From Actinomycetota bacterium (GTDB lineage Bacteria; Actinomycetota; Actinomycetes; Nanopelagicales; Nanopelagicaceae), in contig JAPLBL010000028.1 in NCBI GenBank assembly GCA_026392765.1, positions 1 to 45,930 on the forward strand: DNA of 45,930 nucleotides, read 5' to 3'. The notes beneath the pieces are model-generated. The model was not told the origin of the DNA, ran no database searches, and saw nothing but the letters and a program-made list of their open reading frames with translations. Positions 17,368-29,417 of this stretch are shown one piece after another (positions within the stretch are counted from its first letter, which is position 1; every line of letters begins with the position of its first letter). Position numbers and translations under genes: made by a program.

Positions 17368-18615
17368 CTATTGCATCACGCCATCTACACGTACATCGAC
17401 TCCTGAGTCGCGTCGGTATGGCAATACTTCTGCTACAAATGACTTCGCGGCAAACTCTAGTCCAACATCGTGGCCTGCGCGTTCACTCAAATACCAGCGG
17501 TGCTCAAGGGCTTCATGGAAAAATTGAGCACGTTCAATACGGCCTTCAAGTTCTGGTGGGATGAGATTAACAGTGGGGTGAAAGACTTCATTTAACCAAC
17601 GCATGGCTGAATCTGACATCGGAGGCTTGGGAGATTTCTCTCGTCCCCTAAAGCGATCAAAGGATGCAAGTAATCTCTTTGCTTGCAACTCTTCTGTATC
17701 AAGACCCATTAATTCACGCAGTCGATTCTTGTGATAGCCGGCTGCAACAAGCTTTGGTTGGAAGACGAGCTTTCCTGCATTCTCGCCCTCTTCCATAGAA
17801 ACCGATACTTCTTCCACAGCAAAACCAAGATCATGAAGTTGTCGCATTGCACGCTCTACTGCATGACGATCTGTGGGATCGAGAACTTGACGATCTTTCA
17901 GCGCTGACCACAAACGGTGATAACGCTTAATCAGCGCTGTACTTGCTCGGATTGGATCCATTCCTGGATAGAGAACGCCAGAGAGTTGAAGGTCTTCTAG
18001 CTCTGCAGCAACGTTGAAGTGCGCAATCTCTAAATCATGCTCGCGTTGGCCGGCAGTTAGAGTCTTTTGAAATTCACCAGTTTCGGCATCTACAAGATAT
18101 GCGGCATAGCCTTCAGCATCTCGTCTAAAGAGTGTGTTGGAGAGTGAACAGTCGCCCCACCAGAAACCAAGCAGGTGCATGCGCACCAGAAGCAGTGCAA
18201 GGGCACTTGCCATCAGCGCGACATCTTCTGCGGTTACGTTCTTATCGCTAAGAACTACGCGATAAGGAAGTGAATACGGCAAGAAGCGAGTAACCAGTGC
18301 ACAGGGAAGTTCTTCCCCATTGCGATCGGTGCGACCTTCAATAACAGCAATCGATTGCACGCTCGGTGAATTGAGCTGGGTGAGCTCACGAAGAATTTTG
18401 TATTCACGATTAGCAAACTCTGAGACGGTCTCTTTCACTGCATAGACTTCAGAATCTGGGTCATCGGTGGAGCGAACTAGGCGAACGATGTGGCGAGAGA
18501 TACCGCGCTTTTCAGCGAGCATCGGATCTTCTGGCCACTCCTCAAGGGGGATGTTCCAGGGCAGGCCTGTGACGGCAGCGATCTCCTCACCTAGTCCTGT
18601 TATCCGTAGCGCCAT
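17368..18615 (-). CDS. DUF4032 domain / LPS kinase-like protein
   Basis: Kinase-like 'LGFWWGDCSLSNTLFRRDAEGYAAYLVDAETGE' followed by a DUF4032-like C-terminus. Confidence 0.83.
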   Translation of the reverse strand: MALRITGLGEEIAAVTGLPWNIPLEEWPEDPMLAEKRGISRHIVRLVRSTDDPDSEVYAVKETVSEFANREYKILRELTQLNSPSVQSIAVIEGRTDRNGEELPCALVTRFLPYSLPYRVVLSDKNVTAEDVALMASALALLLVRMHLLGFWWGDCSLSNTLFRRDAEGYAAYLVDAETGEFQKTLTAGQREHDLEIAHFNVAAELEDLQLSGVLYPGMDPIRASTALIKRYHRLWSALKDRQVLDPTDRHAVERAMRQLHDLGFAVEEVSVSMEEGENAGKLVFQPKLVAAGYHKNRLRELMGLDTEELQAKRLLASFDRFRGREKSPKPPMSDSAMRWLNEVFHPTVNLIPPELEGRIERAQFFHEALEHRWYLSERAGHDVGLEFAAKSFVAEVLPYRRDSGVDVRVDGVMQ

Positions 18616-18648
18616 GGGGGTTATTCTCTCTTACCTTTACAATAAAGC

Positions 18649-19764
18649 ATGGCCATTTCAGAGCGCATGAAGAGAAAACCAAAAGAAACACCTGTTGCTG
18701 CAGATTTTGGAGCAGCAGGGGCTCCTATAGACCGCGGTCATCCCTTCTACTTTGGCTTTGTTGCAACAGTCGGAGCTCTCAGCGCCTTCGTTCTGATGCG
18801 CGCACTGGCAAGCGCATCTGGGGTCTTTGTTTTAATCCTTGTTGCACTCTTCTTAGCAACAGGACTTAATCCTGCGGTGGAAGCAATTCGCAGACGTGGT
18901 TTGTCCCGAGCTGGCGCAGTTGCTGTGATCTTTGTTGCAGTTATTGCCTTTGTTGGACTTTTTGCAGCACTCATTGTGCCTCCCATTATTTCTCAGGGTA
19001 CTAACCTCATTGAATCAGCACCTTCACTTCTTGAAAGTCTGAAGAACAATGCAACGATTGCCAACCTCAACGATCAATACGGAATCATTGATACTCTGCA
19101 GAAGAAATTGAGCTCCGTCACATCAGATGGAACTCTCTTGATTACCGCATTTGGTGGCGTTATTGGCGTTGGTAAGAGCGTTCTCTCTGGAACCTTTACT
19201 GCGCTCACAATTCTTGTTCTCACTCTCTACTTCATCACATCGCTTCCACAAGCAACTGAGCTTGGACTTAAGTTGGTTCCAGCTTCTCGCAGACCACGTG
19301 TTGCTGCCCTTACCGAAGCCATTATTTCTCGCGTTGGAGCATTTGTGGGAAGTCAGATTTTGGTCTCATTCTTTGCTGCAATATTTATGACTGTGCTCGC
19401 ACTTATCTTGGGTCTGCCATCCCCTGTTGCAATCGGCATCATCATCTTTATCTGTGGTCTAGTTCCACTTATTGGCCACTTTATCGGCGCAAGTGTTTAC
19501 ACAATCATTGCACTCACACAATCAATCACAATCGGTGTTGCAGCATTTATCGGTTATGTCGTCTATGTGCAGGTGGAGAATTACATTCTCACACCGAAGA
19601 TTATGAAGCGCACACTGAACGTCCCGGGTGCTGTCACCATCATTGCTGCGCTCTTGGGAACATCACTTCTTGGATTAGTCGGTGGACTACTTGCCGTGCC
19701 AGTTGCGGCCTCTATCATTTTGATTCTTGAAGAAGTTGTTTATCCTCGCGCGGAGAAGTCTTAA
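18649..19764 (+). CDS. AI-2E family transporter (permease)
   Basis: 'VLTLYFITSLPQA', 'PKIMKRTLNVPGAVTIIAALLGTSLLGLVGGLLAVPVAASI'. Confidence 0.9.
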   Translation: MAISERMKRKPKETPVAADFGAAGAPIDRGHPFYFGFVATVGALSAFVLMRALASASGVFVLILVALFLATGLNPAVEAIRRRGLSRAGAVAVIFVAVIAFVGLFAALIVPPIISQGTNLIESAPSLLESLKNNATIANLNDQYGIIDTLQKKLSSVTSDGTLLITAFGGVIGVGKSVLSGTFTALTILVLTLYFITSLPQATELGLKLVPASRRPRVAALTEAIISRVGAFVGSQILVSFFAAIFMTVLALILGLPSPVAIGIIIFICGLVPLIGHFIGASVYTIIALTQSITIGVAAFIGYVVYVQVENYILTPKIMKRTLNVPGAVTIIAALLGTSLLGLVGGLLAVPVAASIILILEEVVYPRAEKS

Positions 19765-20471
19765 ACTTCAGTAGGCAGAGGCAAGCGATTTGGTGCAACT
19801 ATTCGGGTGATTTCACTGAGCACGCGATGCACAGATGGTTCTCCCACCCATAAGTGCTTTGCGCCATCGACAGGAATCAAATCAATCTGTGGCACAACAG
19901 CAAATCTAATCTTTGCTTGATCTGGCTTTAAGTAATCGTCAAATTCTGGAATGAGCGCTGTCATCGGCCTTCCATCTGTGGCCCAAAATTCAAGATCTCC
20001 ATCGACGATATCGAGCAAAGTCGGACTTAAGAGAATGAGTCCTTTCACACGTGGATCACGTGCATGACTTATGGCAATACTTGTTCCAAATGACCAACCA
20101 ACAACCCAGAGTTCAGTAAGTTCTAAAGTATCGAAGCAGTAACGAATCATCGCTTCAACATCGTATTTCTCAGCCCGACCATTGTCATACGTACCCGTGC
20201 TTGTTCCTGCTTCACTGCTTGTTCCACGGGTGTTAAAGCGAACAACAGTAATTCCAGCCATCGCAGGCAACCGATTAGCTGCCTTCTTATAGATATGGCT
20301 ATCCATCATTCCGCCACCGGTTGGATTGGGATGACAGCAGAGAATTGCAGAGGTTGGATTACTCAAAGGCGCACTGACCTCACCGATCAAGGTTTGGCCA
20401 TCTTCTGTAGTGACGGTAAATGGGGTGCGCAGCCCAGCAAGATTTGTGCTGGGGCGGATTGGTTCCGACAT
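19761..20471 (-). CDS. Alpha/beta hydrolase
   Basis: 'CHPNPTGGGMMDSHIYKKAA', 'VVGWSFGTSIAI' nucleophile elbow. Confidence 0.88.
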   Translation of the reverse strand: MSEPIRPSTNLAGLRTPFTVTTEDGQTLIGEVSAPLSNPTSAILCCHPNPTGGGMMDSHIYKKAANRLPAMAGITVVRFNTRGTSSEAGTSTGTYDNGRAEKYDVEAMIRYCFDTLELTELWVVGWSFGTSIAISHARDPRVKGLILLSPTLLDIVDGDLEFWATDGRPMTALIPEFDDYLKPDQAKIRFAVVPQIDLIPVDGAKHLWVGEPSVHRVLSEITRIVAPNRLPLPTEV

Positions 20472-20487
20472 AGTTGCAGTCTAGTCT

Positions 20488-21975
20488 TTGCTCATGGCTC
20501 CCTCAAAAACTGCGACATTCGATTCTCATAACCCTGTCACCAATGAGGTTATCGCCTCTCATGAAATCTATAGCGAAGCTGCAGTCAAAGCTGCAGTTGA
20601 AAGAGCGCGCACTGCTTCACAAGAGTGGCGTGATTTAGGTTTTCGGGGACGTCGCAAAGTCTTGTTGAAGTGGAGTTCAGATCTGCTTGCCAATATTGAT
20701 TCGCTCACTGAACTTGTCTCCCTTGAAACTGGAAAACCAGTCAGTGATGCAAAACTTGAGGCAGCATTGGCTGCAGGACATATTGCATGGGCTGCTCGTC
20801 ATGCAGAGTCCGTCATGCGCACATCTCATCGCTCCCCTGGTCTTCTGATGGCAAATATGTCAGCAACAGTTGAGCGTTCCCCTGTTGGTGTCGTCGGAGT
20901 CATTGGTCCATGGAATTACCCCGTCTTTACTCCTCTTGGTTCGATTGCGTATGCACTGGCTGCAGGAAATACCGTTGTCTTTAAACCGAGTGAATACACA
21001 CCTGGTGTGGGCCAATACCTTGCGCAATCTTTTCTTGATTCCTGCATGCTCGCAGATATCTTCACCTGCATCACCGGCCTTGGTGAAACAGGAAAGTTCT
21101 TATGCGAAAGTGGCATAGATAAGTTGGCATTTACTGGTTCAACGCGGACCGCAAAGCTTGTTGCGGCAACGTGTGCCTCACATATGACCCCAGTTGTTCT
21201 TGAATGTGGTGGAAAAGATCCTGTGATTGTGGCTCACGATGCTGATATCAAGAGAGCTGCTGATGCGACCGTGTGGTCAGCATTTTCTAATGCAGGTCAG
21301 ACCTGTATTGGTGCAGAGCGCGTTTATGTGGATGAACGCGTTGCCGATAAATTCATTGAGAAGGTTTTAGAGATTACACGAGATATTCATCCCGGTGCTC
21401 CTGGCTCTGGCAAATATGGCCCCACAACAATGCCTAAGCAAATACCTATTATTCAATCCCATATTGATGATGCCATAGCACGTGGTGCCAAGGTCTTGAT
21501 GGGCGGCTCAGATTCAGTTAAAGCCCCCTTTGTTGAACCAGTAATTCTCTGCGATGTTCCTGAAGATTCCATTGCAATGACGGAGGAAACCTTTGGGCCA
21601 ACGATTGCGATTAATCGTGTGAAGAATATGGCGCAGGCGATTGAGCTCACCAACGCTTCGCGTTATGGGTTAGGTGCTGCTGTCTGGTCAAAGCACCGCG
21701 GAAAACATATTGCATCCCAACTACACACAGGAATGGTTGCTATCAACTCTGTGATCTCATTTGCAGCAGTTGATTCAGTTCCATTCGGTGGTGTGAAAGA
21801 TAGTGGTTATGGACGTATCCATGGACCTGAAGGAATTCTTGAATTTACCTACCCTCGCACAGTTGTTCGTGCGCGATTCCAGCTACCGATTGCATTCACA
21901 AGCTTCTCTCGCACGCCAAGTAATGACAGATTAATTGTGAGAGTGACAAAGCTACTTAAGGGACGCCTTAGCTAA
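20488..21975 (+). CDS. Aldehyde dehydrogenase family protein
   Basis: 'VLECGGKDPVIV', 'SNAGQTCIGAERVYV', 'EETFGPTIAINRV'. Confidence 0.94.
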   Translation: MLMAPSKTATFDSHNPVTNEVIASHEIYSEAAVKAAVERARTASQEWRDLGFRGRRKVLLKWSSDLLANIDSLTELVSLETGKPVSDAKLEAALAAGHIAWAARHAESVMRTSHRSPGLLMANMSATVERSPVGVVGVIGPWNYPVFTPLGSIAYALAAGNTVVFKPSEYTPGVGQYLAQSFLDSCMLADIFTCITGLGETGKFLCESGIDKLAFTGSTRTAKLVAATCASHMTPVVLECGGKDPVIVAHDADIKRAADATVWSAFSNAGQTCIGAERVYVDERVADKFIEKVLEITRDIHPGAPGSGKYGPTTMPKQIPIIQSHIDDAIARGAKVLMGGSDSVKAPFVEPVILCDVPEDSIAMTEETFGPTIAINRVKNMAQAIELTNASRYGLGAAVWSKHRGKHIASQLHTGMVAINSVISFAAVDSVPFGGVKDSGYGRIHGPEGILEFTYPRTVVRARFQLPIAFTSFSRTPSNDRLIVRVTKLLKGRLS

Positions 21976-21978
21976 CTA

Positions 21979-22296
21979 TTAGTAACGAGGTGCATTACGT
22001 GTGCGCTCTGTGCGCGGACCGCGGTTGTTGCGCTTACTCCAGCATGCGTTATGCCAATGTCTACGGTTATCTTCATCCCCATCAAGCCATGCAACAGTAT
22101 GTGGCGTTGCCATTGGAATTACTTGATCACATCCAGGACAGCGATATGGTTTATTGGCCGCAGACCCAGTTAACTTTCTAACAATCCATAAACCATTCTC
22201 ATCTTCTTCAAAACTTTGATTGGATGCAATGGTGATGGGTTCATCATCGCCACTTTTAGGCCTACGATTTTTGGGATAATTCTTACGCGGGCTCAT
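21979..22296 (-). CDS. Small zinc-finger-like hypothetical protein
   Basis: 'YRCPGCDQVIPMATPHTVAWLDGDEDNRRHWHNACW' conserved Cys/His; start at MSPRKNYPK. Confidence 0.7.
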   Translation of the reverse strand: MSPRKNYPKNRRPKSGDDEPITIASNQSFEEDENGLWIVRKLTGSAANKPYRCPGCDQVIPMATPHTVAWLDGDEDNRRHWHNACWSKRNNRGPRTERTRNAPRY

Positions 22297-22343
22297 GCTC
22301 CTATTTTCTCGCACTTTTGCGCCGTCGGTGACAAGATAGCCAT

Positions 22344-23198
22344 GTGAGCACAGTCATTAGCGTTTCGGGTCTTCGTAAGAGCTATGGCTCAACCCACGCA
22401 GTCGATGGCCTAGACCTGGCTATCGAGCAAGGTGAGATATTCGCACTCCTTGGCCCCAATGGCGCCGGAAAGACAACCACAGTTGAAATCCTTGAGGGCT
22501 TTCGTGACCGTGATGCAGGAGAGGTAAAGGTCCTTGGCTTTGACCCCGCCACCAAAGGAAGAGCTGGGCAAGCTTGGCGCGATCGCATCGGCATCGTTCT
22601 GCAATCAACTGCTGATGCAGGAGATCTCACCGTCTATGAATCTGTTTCACATTTTGCCAAATATTACGAAAATTCTAAAGATCCTCGTGAAGTCATTGAA
22701 CTTGTTGGGCTCACAGAGAAATCAGATGCGCTAGGGCGCACATTATCTGGCGGTCAACGACGACGCCTCGATGTTGCACTCGGCATTATTGGTAGCCCTG
22801 AACTGATCTTCCTTGATGAACCCACAACTGGCTTTGACCCAGAAGCGCGTCGCGCATTCTGGCAGCTGATTCGAAAGCTTCGCGATGAGGGCGCAACGAT
22901 TCTTCTGACAACGCATTACCTGGATGAGGCTGAAGCACTCGCCGATCGTGTTGCCGTGATTAACCGCGGAAAGATTATTGAAGTATCAACTCCTGCACTC
23001 TTGGGTGGCCGAGCAACTTCTCTTGCAACTATTTCTTGGCGTGATGGCACAGAACTTCGCAGTGAGAAATCTGCCAACCCAACGCAACTTGTAAATCAAC
23101 TCTCTGCTCAATTCGGTGGCGAAGTTCCTGAACTGAATGTCAAGCGTGCTTCCCTTGAAGATATCTACCTCGAGATGATTGGGGGCACACATGAGTAA
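22344..23198 (+). CDS. ABC transporter ATP-binding protein
   Basis: Walker A 'GPNGAGKTTTVEIL', signature 'LSGGQRRRLDVAL', Walker B 'LIFLDEPTTGFD'. GTG start. Confidence 0.95.
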   Translation: MSTVISVSGLRKSYGSTHAVDGLDLAIEQGEIFALLGPNGAGKTTTVEILEGFRDRDAGEVKVLGFDPATKGRAGQAWRDRIGIVLQSTADAGDLTVYESVSHFAKYYENSKDPREVIELVGLTEKSDALGRTLSGGQRRRLDVALGIIGSPELIFLDEPTTGFDPEARRAFWQLIRKLRDEGATILLTTHYLDEAEALADRVAVINRGKIIEVSTPALLGGRATSLATISWRDGTELRSEKSANPTQLVNQLSAQFGGEVPELNVKRASLEDIYLEMIGGTHE

Positions 23199-23982
23199 GC
23201 CAACTGCGCTCTCGATTGGTATTGCCCGTGGTGGCCTTGAGGTCAAACAATTTATGCGCCAACGTGAATCTGTTGTCTTCACCATGCTCTTTCCGCTGAT
23301 CTTGCTTGCCATCTTCGGCTCAGTCTTCTCTAACTCCATCGCAGAAGGTGTGACCTTTAGCCAGTACTTTGTTGCAGGAATGATCGCATCAGGACTTGTT
23401 AACACTGGTTTTCAACAACTCGCCATCATGATTCCTATGGAGCGCGAATTCGGAACCTTGAAGCGATTGCGTGGCACTCCAATGCCAGCTAGTAGCTACT
23501 TCATCGGCAAGGCAATCTTGGTCACCTTAAGCATGCTGATTCAGGTCTTCCTACTTCTGGCAGCTGGTGTTGCATTCTTTGGCGTGAACCTTCCGACGGG
23601 TGCCGATAAGTGGTTATTACTTGCTGCACTCCTTGTTTTAGGAAGTGCATGTTCGACAGTTCTTGGAATTGCATTCTCTAATGTTCCAAAGAGTGGACGT
23701 GGCGCTTCCGCTGTCGTATCCCCTGTTGTGATCGTTCTTCAATTCTTTAGTGGAGTCTTTTTTATCTTCACCGATCTTCCACATTGGATGCAGCAAGTTG
23801 CTGCGATATTTCCACTCAAGTGGATGACACAAGGAGCGCGTTCAGTCTTCCTTCCCGACTCCTTCGCTACGCGTGAAGTTGCCGGTAATTGGGAAACTGG
23901 CCGCACCTTTGCCATTATTGCTGCATGGCTCGTAGTCGGATTGATCTGGGCAGTGCGCAGCTTCAAGTGGGAGCGCGATTGA
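23191..23982 (+). CDS. ABC-2 type transporter permease
   Basis: Hydrophobic ABC-2 membrane protein directly downstream of the ATPase; probable start MSKPTALSIG. Confidence 0.9.
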   Translation: MSKPTALSIGIARGGLEVKQFMRQRESVVFTMLFPLILLAIFGSVFSNSIAEGVTFSQYFVAGMIASGLVNTGFQQLAIMIPMEREFGTLKRLRGTPMPASSYFIGKAILVTLSMLIQVFLLLAAGVAFFGVNLPTGADKWLLLAALLVLGSACSTVLGIAFSNVPKSGRGASAVVSPVVIVLQFFSGVFFIFTDLPHWMQQVAAIFPLKWMTQGARSVFLPDSFATREVAGNWETGRTFAIIAAWLVVGLIWAVRSFKWERD

Positions 23983-24638
23983 GGAAACTCTCCATCTTCC
24001 TTGCACTCACTTTGGTGATGTCAGGAAGTTCAGCATTTGCTGCCACACAGAAGCCGACTCCAACACCGACCGCGAAGACAACTTCAAAGAGCACTGCAAA
24101 GCCAGCTACTACTGCCAAAGCAACTGCAAAACCAACTGCAACTGGAACCTCGGCCACAACAGCAAAGCCGACGGTCAAACCAAAACCGAAGCCAAAGCCA
24201 AAGCCTCGTAAGAAGGTGAAGGTTTCACCTTCTCCGAAACCAAAATGGCCTCCCGTTGACTTTGAATATGCATCAGGGATCTATGCAAAGATCCCGACTA
24301 GCAAAGAACTTGTTGGCGTAATCTCAGCTAAAGGAAACCTTGCATCACAGGTTGCAGCCTGTTCCACATTTATCTGTGGCGCAGTACAAGTGGCTGCTGA
24401 AACAGGATGTGTGTGGTGGGAAGTAAATTCAAAGGTCTATGCACAAAATAAGGATCTCATCGGCAACCTGCGCACTATCACTGGTGCCAGCCTTGCCCGA
24501 GAAGTGAAGACAATCTTGCTCATTTCTCCTGAACCCATTGCGACCTCTGAATATGTCTCCAGTATTGAAGTTGTCTGCCATCAAGAGGCAAAGCCTGAAG
24601 GAACTCAAACTGTGACATTTACAAAGGTCAACGGCTAA
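23979..24638 (+). CDS. Secreted/exported hypothetical protein with Thr/Pro/Lys-rich linker
   Basis: TTG start overlapping the permease stop; signal peptide 'LRKLSIFLALTLVMSGSSAFA' then ATQKPTPTPTAKTTSKSTAKPATTAKATAKPTA...KPKPKPKPRKK. Confidence 0.7.
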   Translation: MRKLSIFLALTLVMSGSSAFAATQKPTPTPTAKTTSKSTAKPATTAKATAKPTATGTSATTAKPTVKPKPKPKPKPRKKVKVSPSPKPKWPPVDFEYASGIYAKIPTSKELVGVISAKGNLASQVAACSTFICGAVQVAAETGCVWWEVNSKVYAQNKDLIGNLRTITGASLAREVKTILLISPEPIATSEYVSSIEVVCHQEAKPEGTQTVTFTKVNG

Positions 24639-24964
24639 TGCTCGGCGGAGTTGATAACAAGCTCTTCCTTATGAGCCTTGCTGGGTTTCCTGTCGTGCTC
24701 TTTCTTATTCTAATTCTGAAATGGACATCTGCGCGTGGAAAATCTGTTGTGATGCGAACACCACGTGCTGGACTCGATAGTGAATATGGAACTCTCGTGG
24801 CAGTTGCAAAACCCACAAATCATATTGAGGGTGAAGTACTACGCCAGAAACTTATTGCTGTGGGGATTAAGGCAACACTGACACAGACAAAAGAAGGACC
24901 ACGAATCTTTGTCTTTCCAGAGGAAGAGAGCGCAGCTCGCGCTCACCTGAAAAGCTTTGCTTAG
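24638..24964 (+). CDS. Small membrane protein with DUF2007-like C-terminus
   Basis: N-terminal TM helix; 'LVAVAKPTNHIEGEVLRQKLIAVGIKATLTQTKEGPRIFVFPEEESAARAHL'; TAATG-coupled to the upstream CDS. Confidence 0.65.
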   Translation: MLGGVDNKLFLMSLAGFPVVLFLILILKWTSARGKSVVMRTPRAGLDSEYGTLVAVAKPTNHIEGEVLRQKLIAVGIKATLTQTKEGPRIFVFPEEESAARAHLKSFA

Positions 24965-25533
24965 CGATTAGCTCCAGGAACCCAGAGCTGATCACCAATC
25001 TTCTTATTGGCAACACGTGCAAGAACGAAGAGCAAATCTGAACAACGGTTGAGGTATTTAGCTGTTAATGGATTCACACCGCCACCGAATGCGTGGATAG
25101 CAGCCCATGTGCGGCGCTCTGCGCGACGAACAACGGTGCGAGCAACGTGAAGGTGGGCAGCAGCTGGTGTGCCTGATGGAAGAACGAATGAGCGAAGTGC
25201 TTCAAGATCCTTGTTATAGAAATCGATCTGCTCTTCCAAATAGACAACCTGTGACTCAAGGACGCGAAGGGGTTCAAATGCAGGTGCATCAACTACTGGA
25301 GTACAGAGATCTGCTCCTACATCAAATAAGTCATTTTGAATGCGGACTAAGAGCTCGCGAACTGAATCGGCTAATTCATCTGTTGCGATCACAACACCAA
25401 TAGTGGAGTTAGCTTCATCGACAGTTGCATAGGCTTCAAGGCGAGGGTCATTTTTAGATGTGCGGCTCATATCTCCAAGAGATGTAGTTCCGTCATCGCC
25501 TGTCTTTGTGTAAATACGCGTTAAATTAACCAT
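24961..25533 (-). CDS. Cob(I)yrinic acid a,c-diamide adenosyltransferase (PduO type)
   Basis: 'LTRIYTKTGDDGTTSLGDMSR', 'VARTVVRRAERR', 'YLNRCSDLLFVLAR'. Confidence 0.95.
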   Translation of the reverse strand: MVNLTRIYTKTGDDGTTSLGDMSRTSKNDPRLEAYATVDEANSTIGVVIATDELADSVRELLVRIQNDLFDVGADLCTPVVDAPAFEPLRVLESQVVYLEEQIDFYNKDLEALRSFVLPSGTPAAAHLHVARTVVRRAERRTWAAIHAFGGGVNPLTAKYLNRCSDLLFVLARVANKKIGDQLWVPGANR

Positions 25534-25561
25534 GTCCCTAGCCTATAAGTAGTATTCGGAT

Positions 25562-26827
25562 ATGGCATCTTCGTCCGACGACCGTTTCCGCATCACTGGA
25601 GGCTGCCGCCTCCAGGGCGAAGTAACGGTTACTGGCGCTAAGAATTCAGTCCTTAAGCTGATGGCAGCATCCCTGCTAGCCGTCGGCACAACAACAATTC
25701 GCAATGTTCCAGATATTGCCGATGTCGACATCATGGCAGACCTGCTCACACGTCTTGGCTGCACGGTAGCGCACGATGGATCTGTCGTGACCATCGATGT
25801 TCCTGCTACTCCCCTGCACCGCGCAGATTACGATCTCGTGCGCAAGATGCGCGCATCTATCAACGTTCTTGGCCCACTTGTTGCACGCCTTGGTAAAGCT
25901 GAAGTGGCACTGCCTGGTGGAGATGCAATCGGTTCACGTGGACTTGATTTCCACATCAAGGGCCTTGAATCACTCGGTGCAAAAGCTCACGTCGAACATG
26001 GTTATGTCATCGCAGAAGCACCAAACGGTCTTACTGGAACATCAATTGATTTAGATTTCCCATCAGTGGGTGCAACAGAGAACATCATGACTGCTGCAGT
26101 CCTTGCTAAAGGTGTCACGACAATTGATAACGCAGCACGCGAACCAGATCTTGTTGACCTTGGACAATTCCTTGTTGGTATGGGTGCGAAGATTGAAGGC
26201 CTTGGAACACCCACCATCACCATCACAGGCGTTACAGAACTCAAGCCAACAGATCACACCACTATTACCGATCGCATCATTGCCGGCACATGGGCATTTG
26301 CCGCTGCTATGACGCAAGGTGATATCACCATCCATGGCGGTCGTGCTGATCACATGGAAGTGATGTTAGAAAAACTCACATCTGCCGGCGCCATCATCAC
26401 CTCAACGCAGGATGGCATCCGCGTTCAGATGAATCAGCGCCCTAAGGCAATTGATGTTGCAACACTTCCCTACCCAGGTTTTGCAACTGACCTTCTTCCC
26501 TTCATCATCGGCATGAATGCCATCGCAGAAGGTCACTCAATTGTGACTGAAAATGTCTTTGAATCACGCTTTATGTTCGTCAATGAACTCATGCGATTAG
26601 GTGCTCAAATCACTGTTGATGGCCACCATGCCTCTATCGACGGTATCCCACAGCTATCTGGTGCCCCAGTTGAGGCAACTGATATTCGTGCAGGTGCCGG
26701 TCTTGTATTAGCAGCGCTTGTATCTGATGGTGAAACAACAGTCGATGGTTCATTTCACATCGATCGTGGATATCCAAACTTTGCGGAGCAGCTTGTAGAG
26801 CTCGGTGCAAAAGTTTCTAGAGAGTAA
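25562..26827 (+). CDS. murA: UDP-N-acetylglucosamine 1-carboxyvinyltransferase
   Basis: '[16 protein letters not shown]', '[16 protein letters not shown]', '[13 protein letters not shown]'. Confidence 0.97.
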   Translation: MASSSDDRFRITGGCRLQGEVTVTGAKNSVLKLMAASLLAVGTTTIRNVPDIADVDIMADLLTRLGCTVAHDGSVVTIDVPATPLHRADYDLVRKMRASINVLGPLVARLGKAEVALPGGDAIGSRGLDFHIKGLESLGAKAHVEHGYVIAEAPNGLTGTSIDLDFPSVGATENIMTAAVLAKGVTTIDNAAREPDLVDLGQFLVGMGAKIEGLGTPTITITGVTELKPTDHTTITDRIIAGTWAFAAAMTQGDITIHGGRADHMEVMLEKLTSAGAIITSTQDGIRVQMNQRPKAIDVATLPYPGFATDLLPFIIGMNAIAEGHSIVTENVFESRFMFVNELMRLGAQITVDGHHASIDGIPQLSGAPVEATDIRAGAGLVLAALVSDGETTVDGSFHIDRGYPNFAEQLVELGAKVSRE

Positions 26828-27079
26828 TTAACCTACAGATTCAGTAAGAATCGAAACGCGATCGTTAGAGACTGATAAGAAGCCTCCGCGGACTTGAAAT
26901 TCCTGTGTTGATCCATCAGTGCCTTTAATGCTGACAGCTCCATCGACTAGTACGCCAAACAAAGGTGCGTGACCTGGAAGAACTCCAAGGTCACCTTCTG
27001 TGGTGCGAGCTGAGACAAAAGTTGCCTCGCCCGACCACACCTGTTGTGTTGGCGATACTAGTGCGACGTTAAGAGCCAT
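26828..27079 (-). CDS. atpC: F0F1 ATP synthase epsilon subunit
   Basis: 'EGDLGVLPGHAPLFGVL'; end of atp operon. Confidence 0.95.
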   Translation of the reverse strand: MALNVALVSPTQQVWSGEATFVSARTTEGDLGVLPGHAPLFGVLVDGAVSIKGTDGSTQEFQVRGGFLSVSNDRVSILTESVG

Positions 27080-27081
27080 TT

Positions 27082-29414
<2,333 letters not shown>

Positions 29415-29417
29415 GAG

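Noticed and set aside
25074-25403. ORFs overlapping the cobalamin adenosyltransferase on both strands
   Set aside because: Shadow ORFs of a confidently identified gene.
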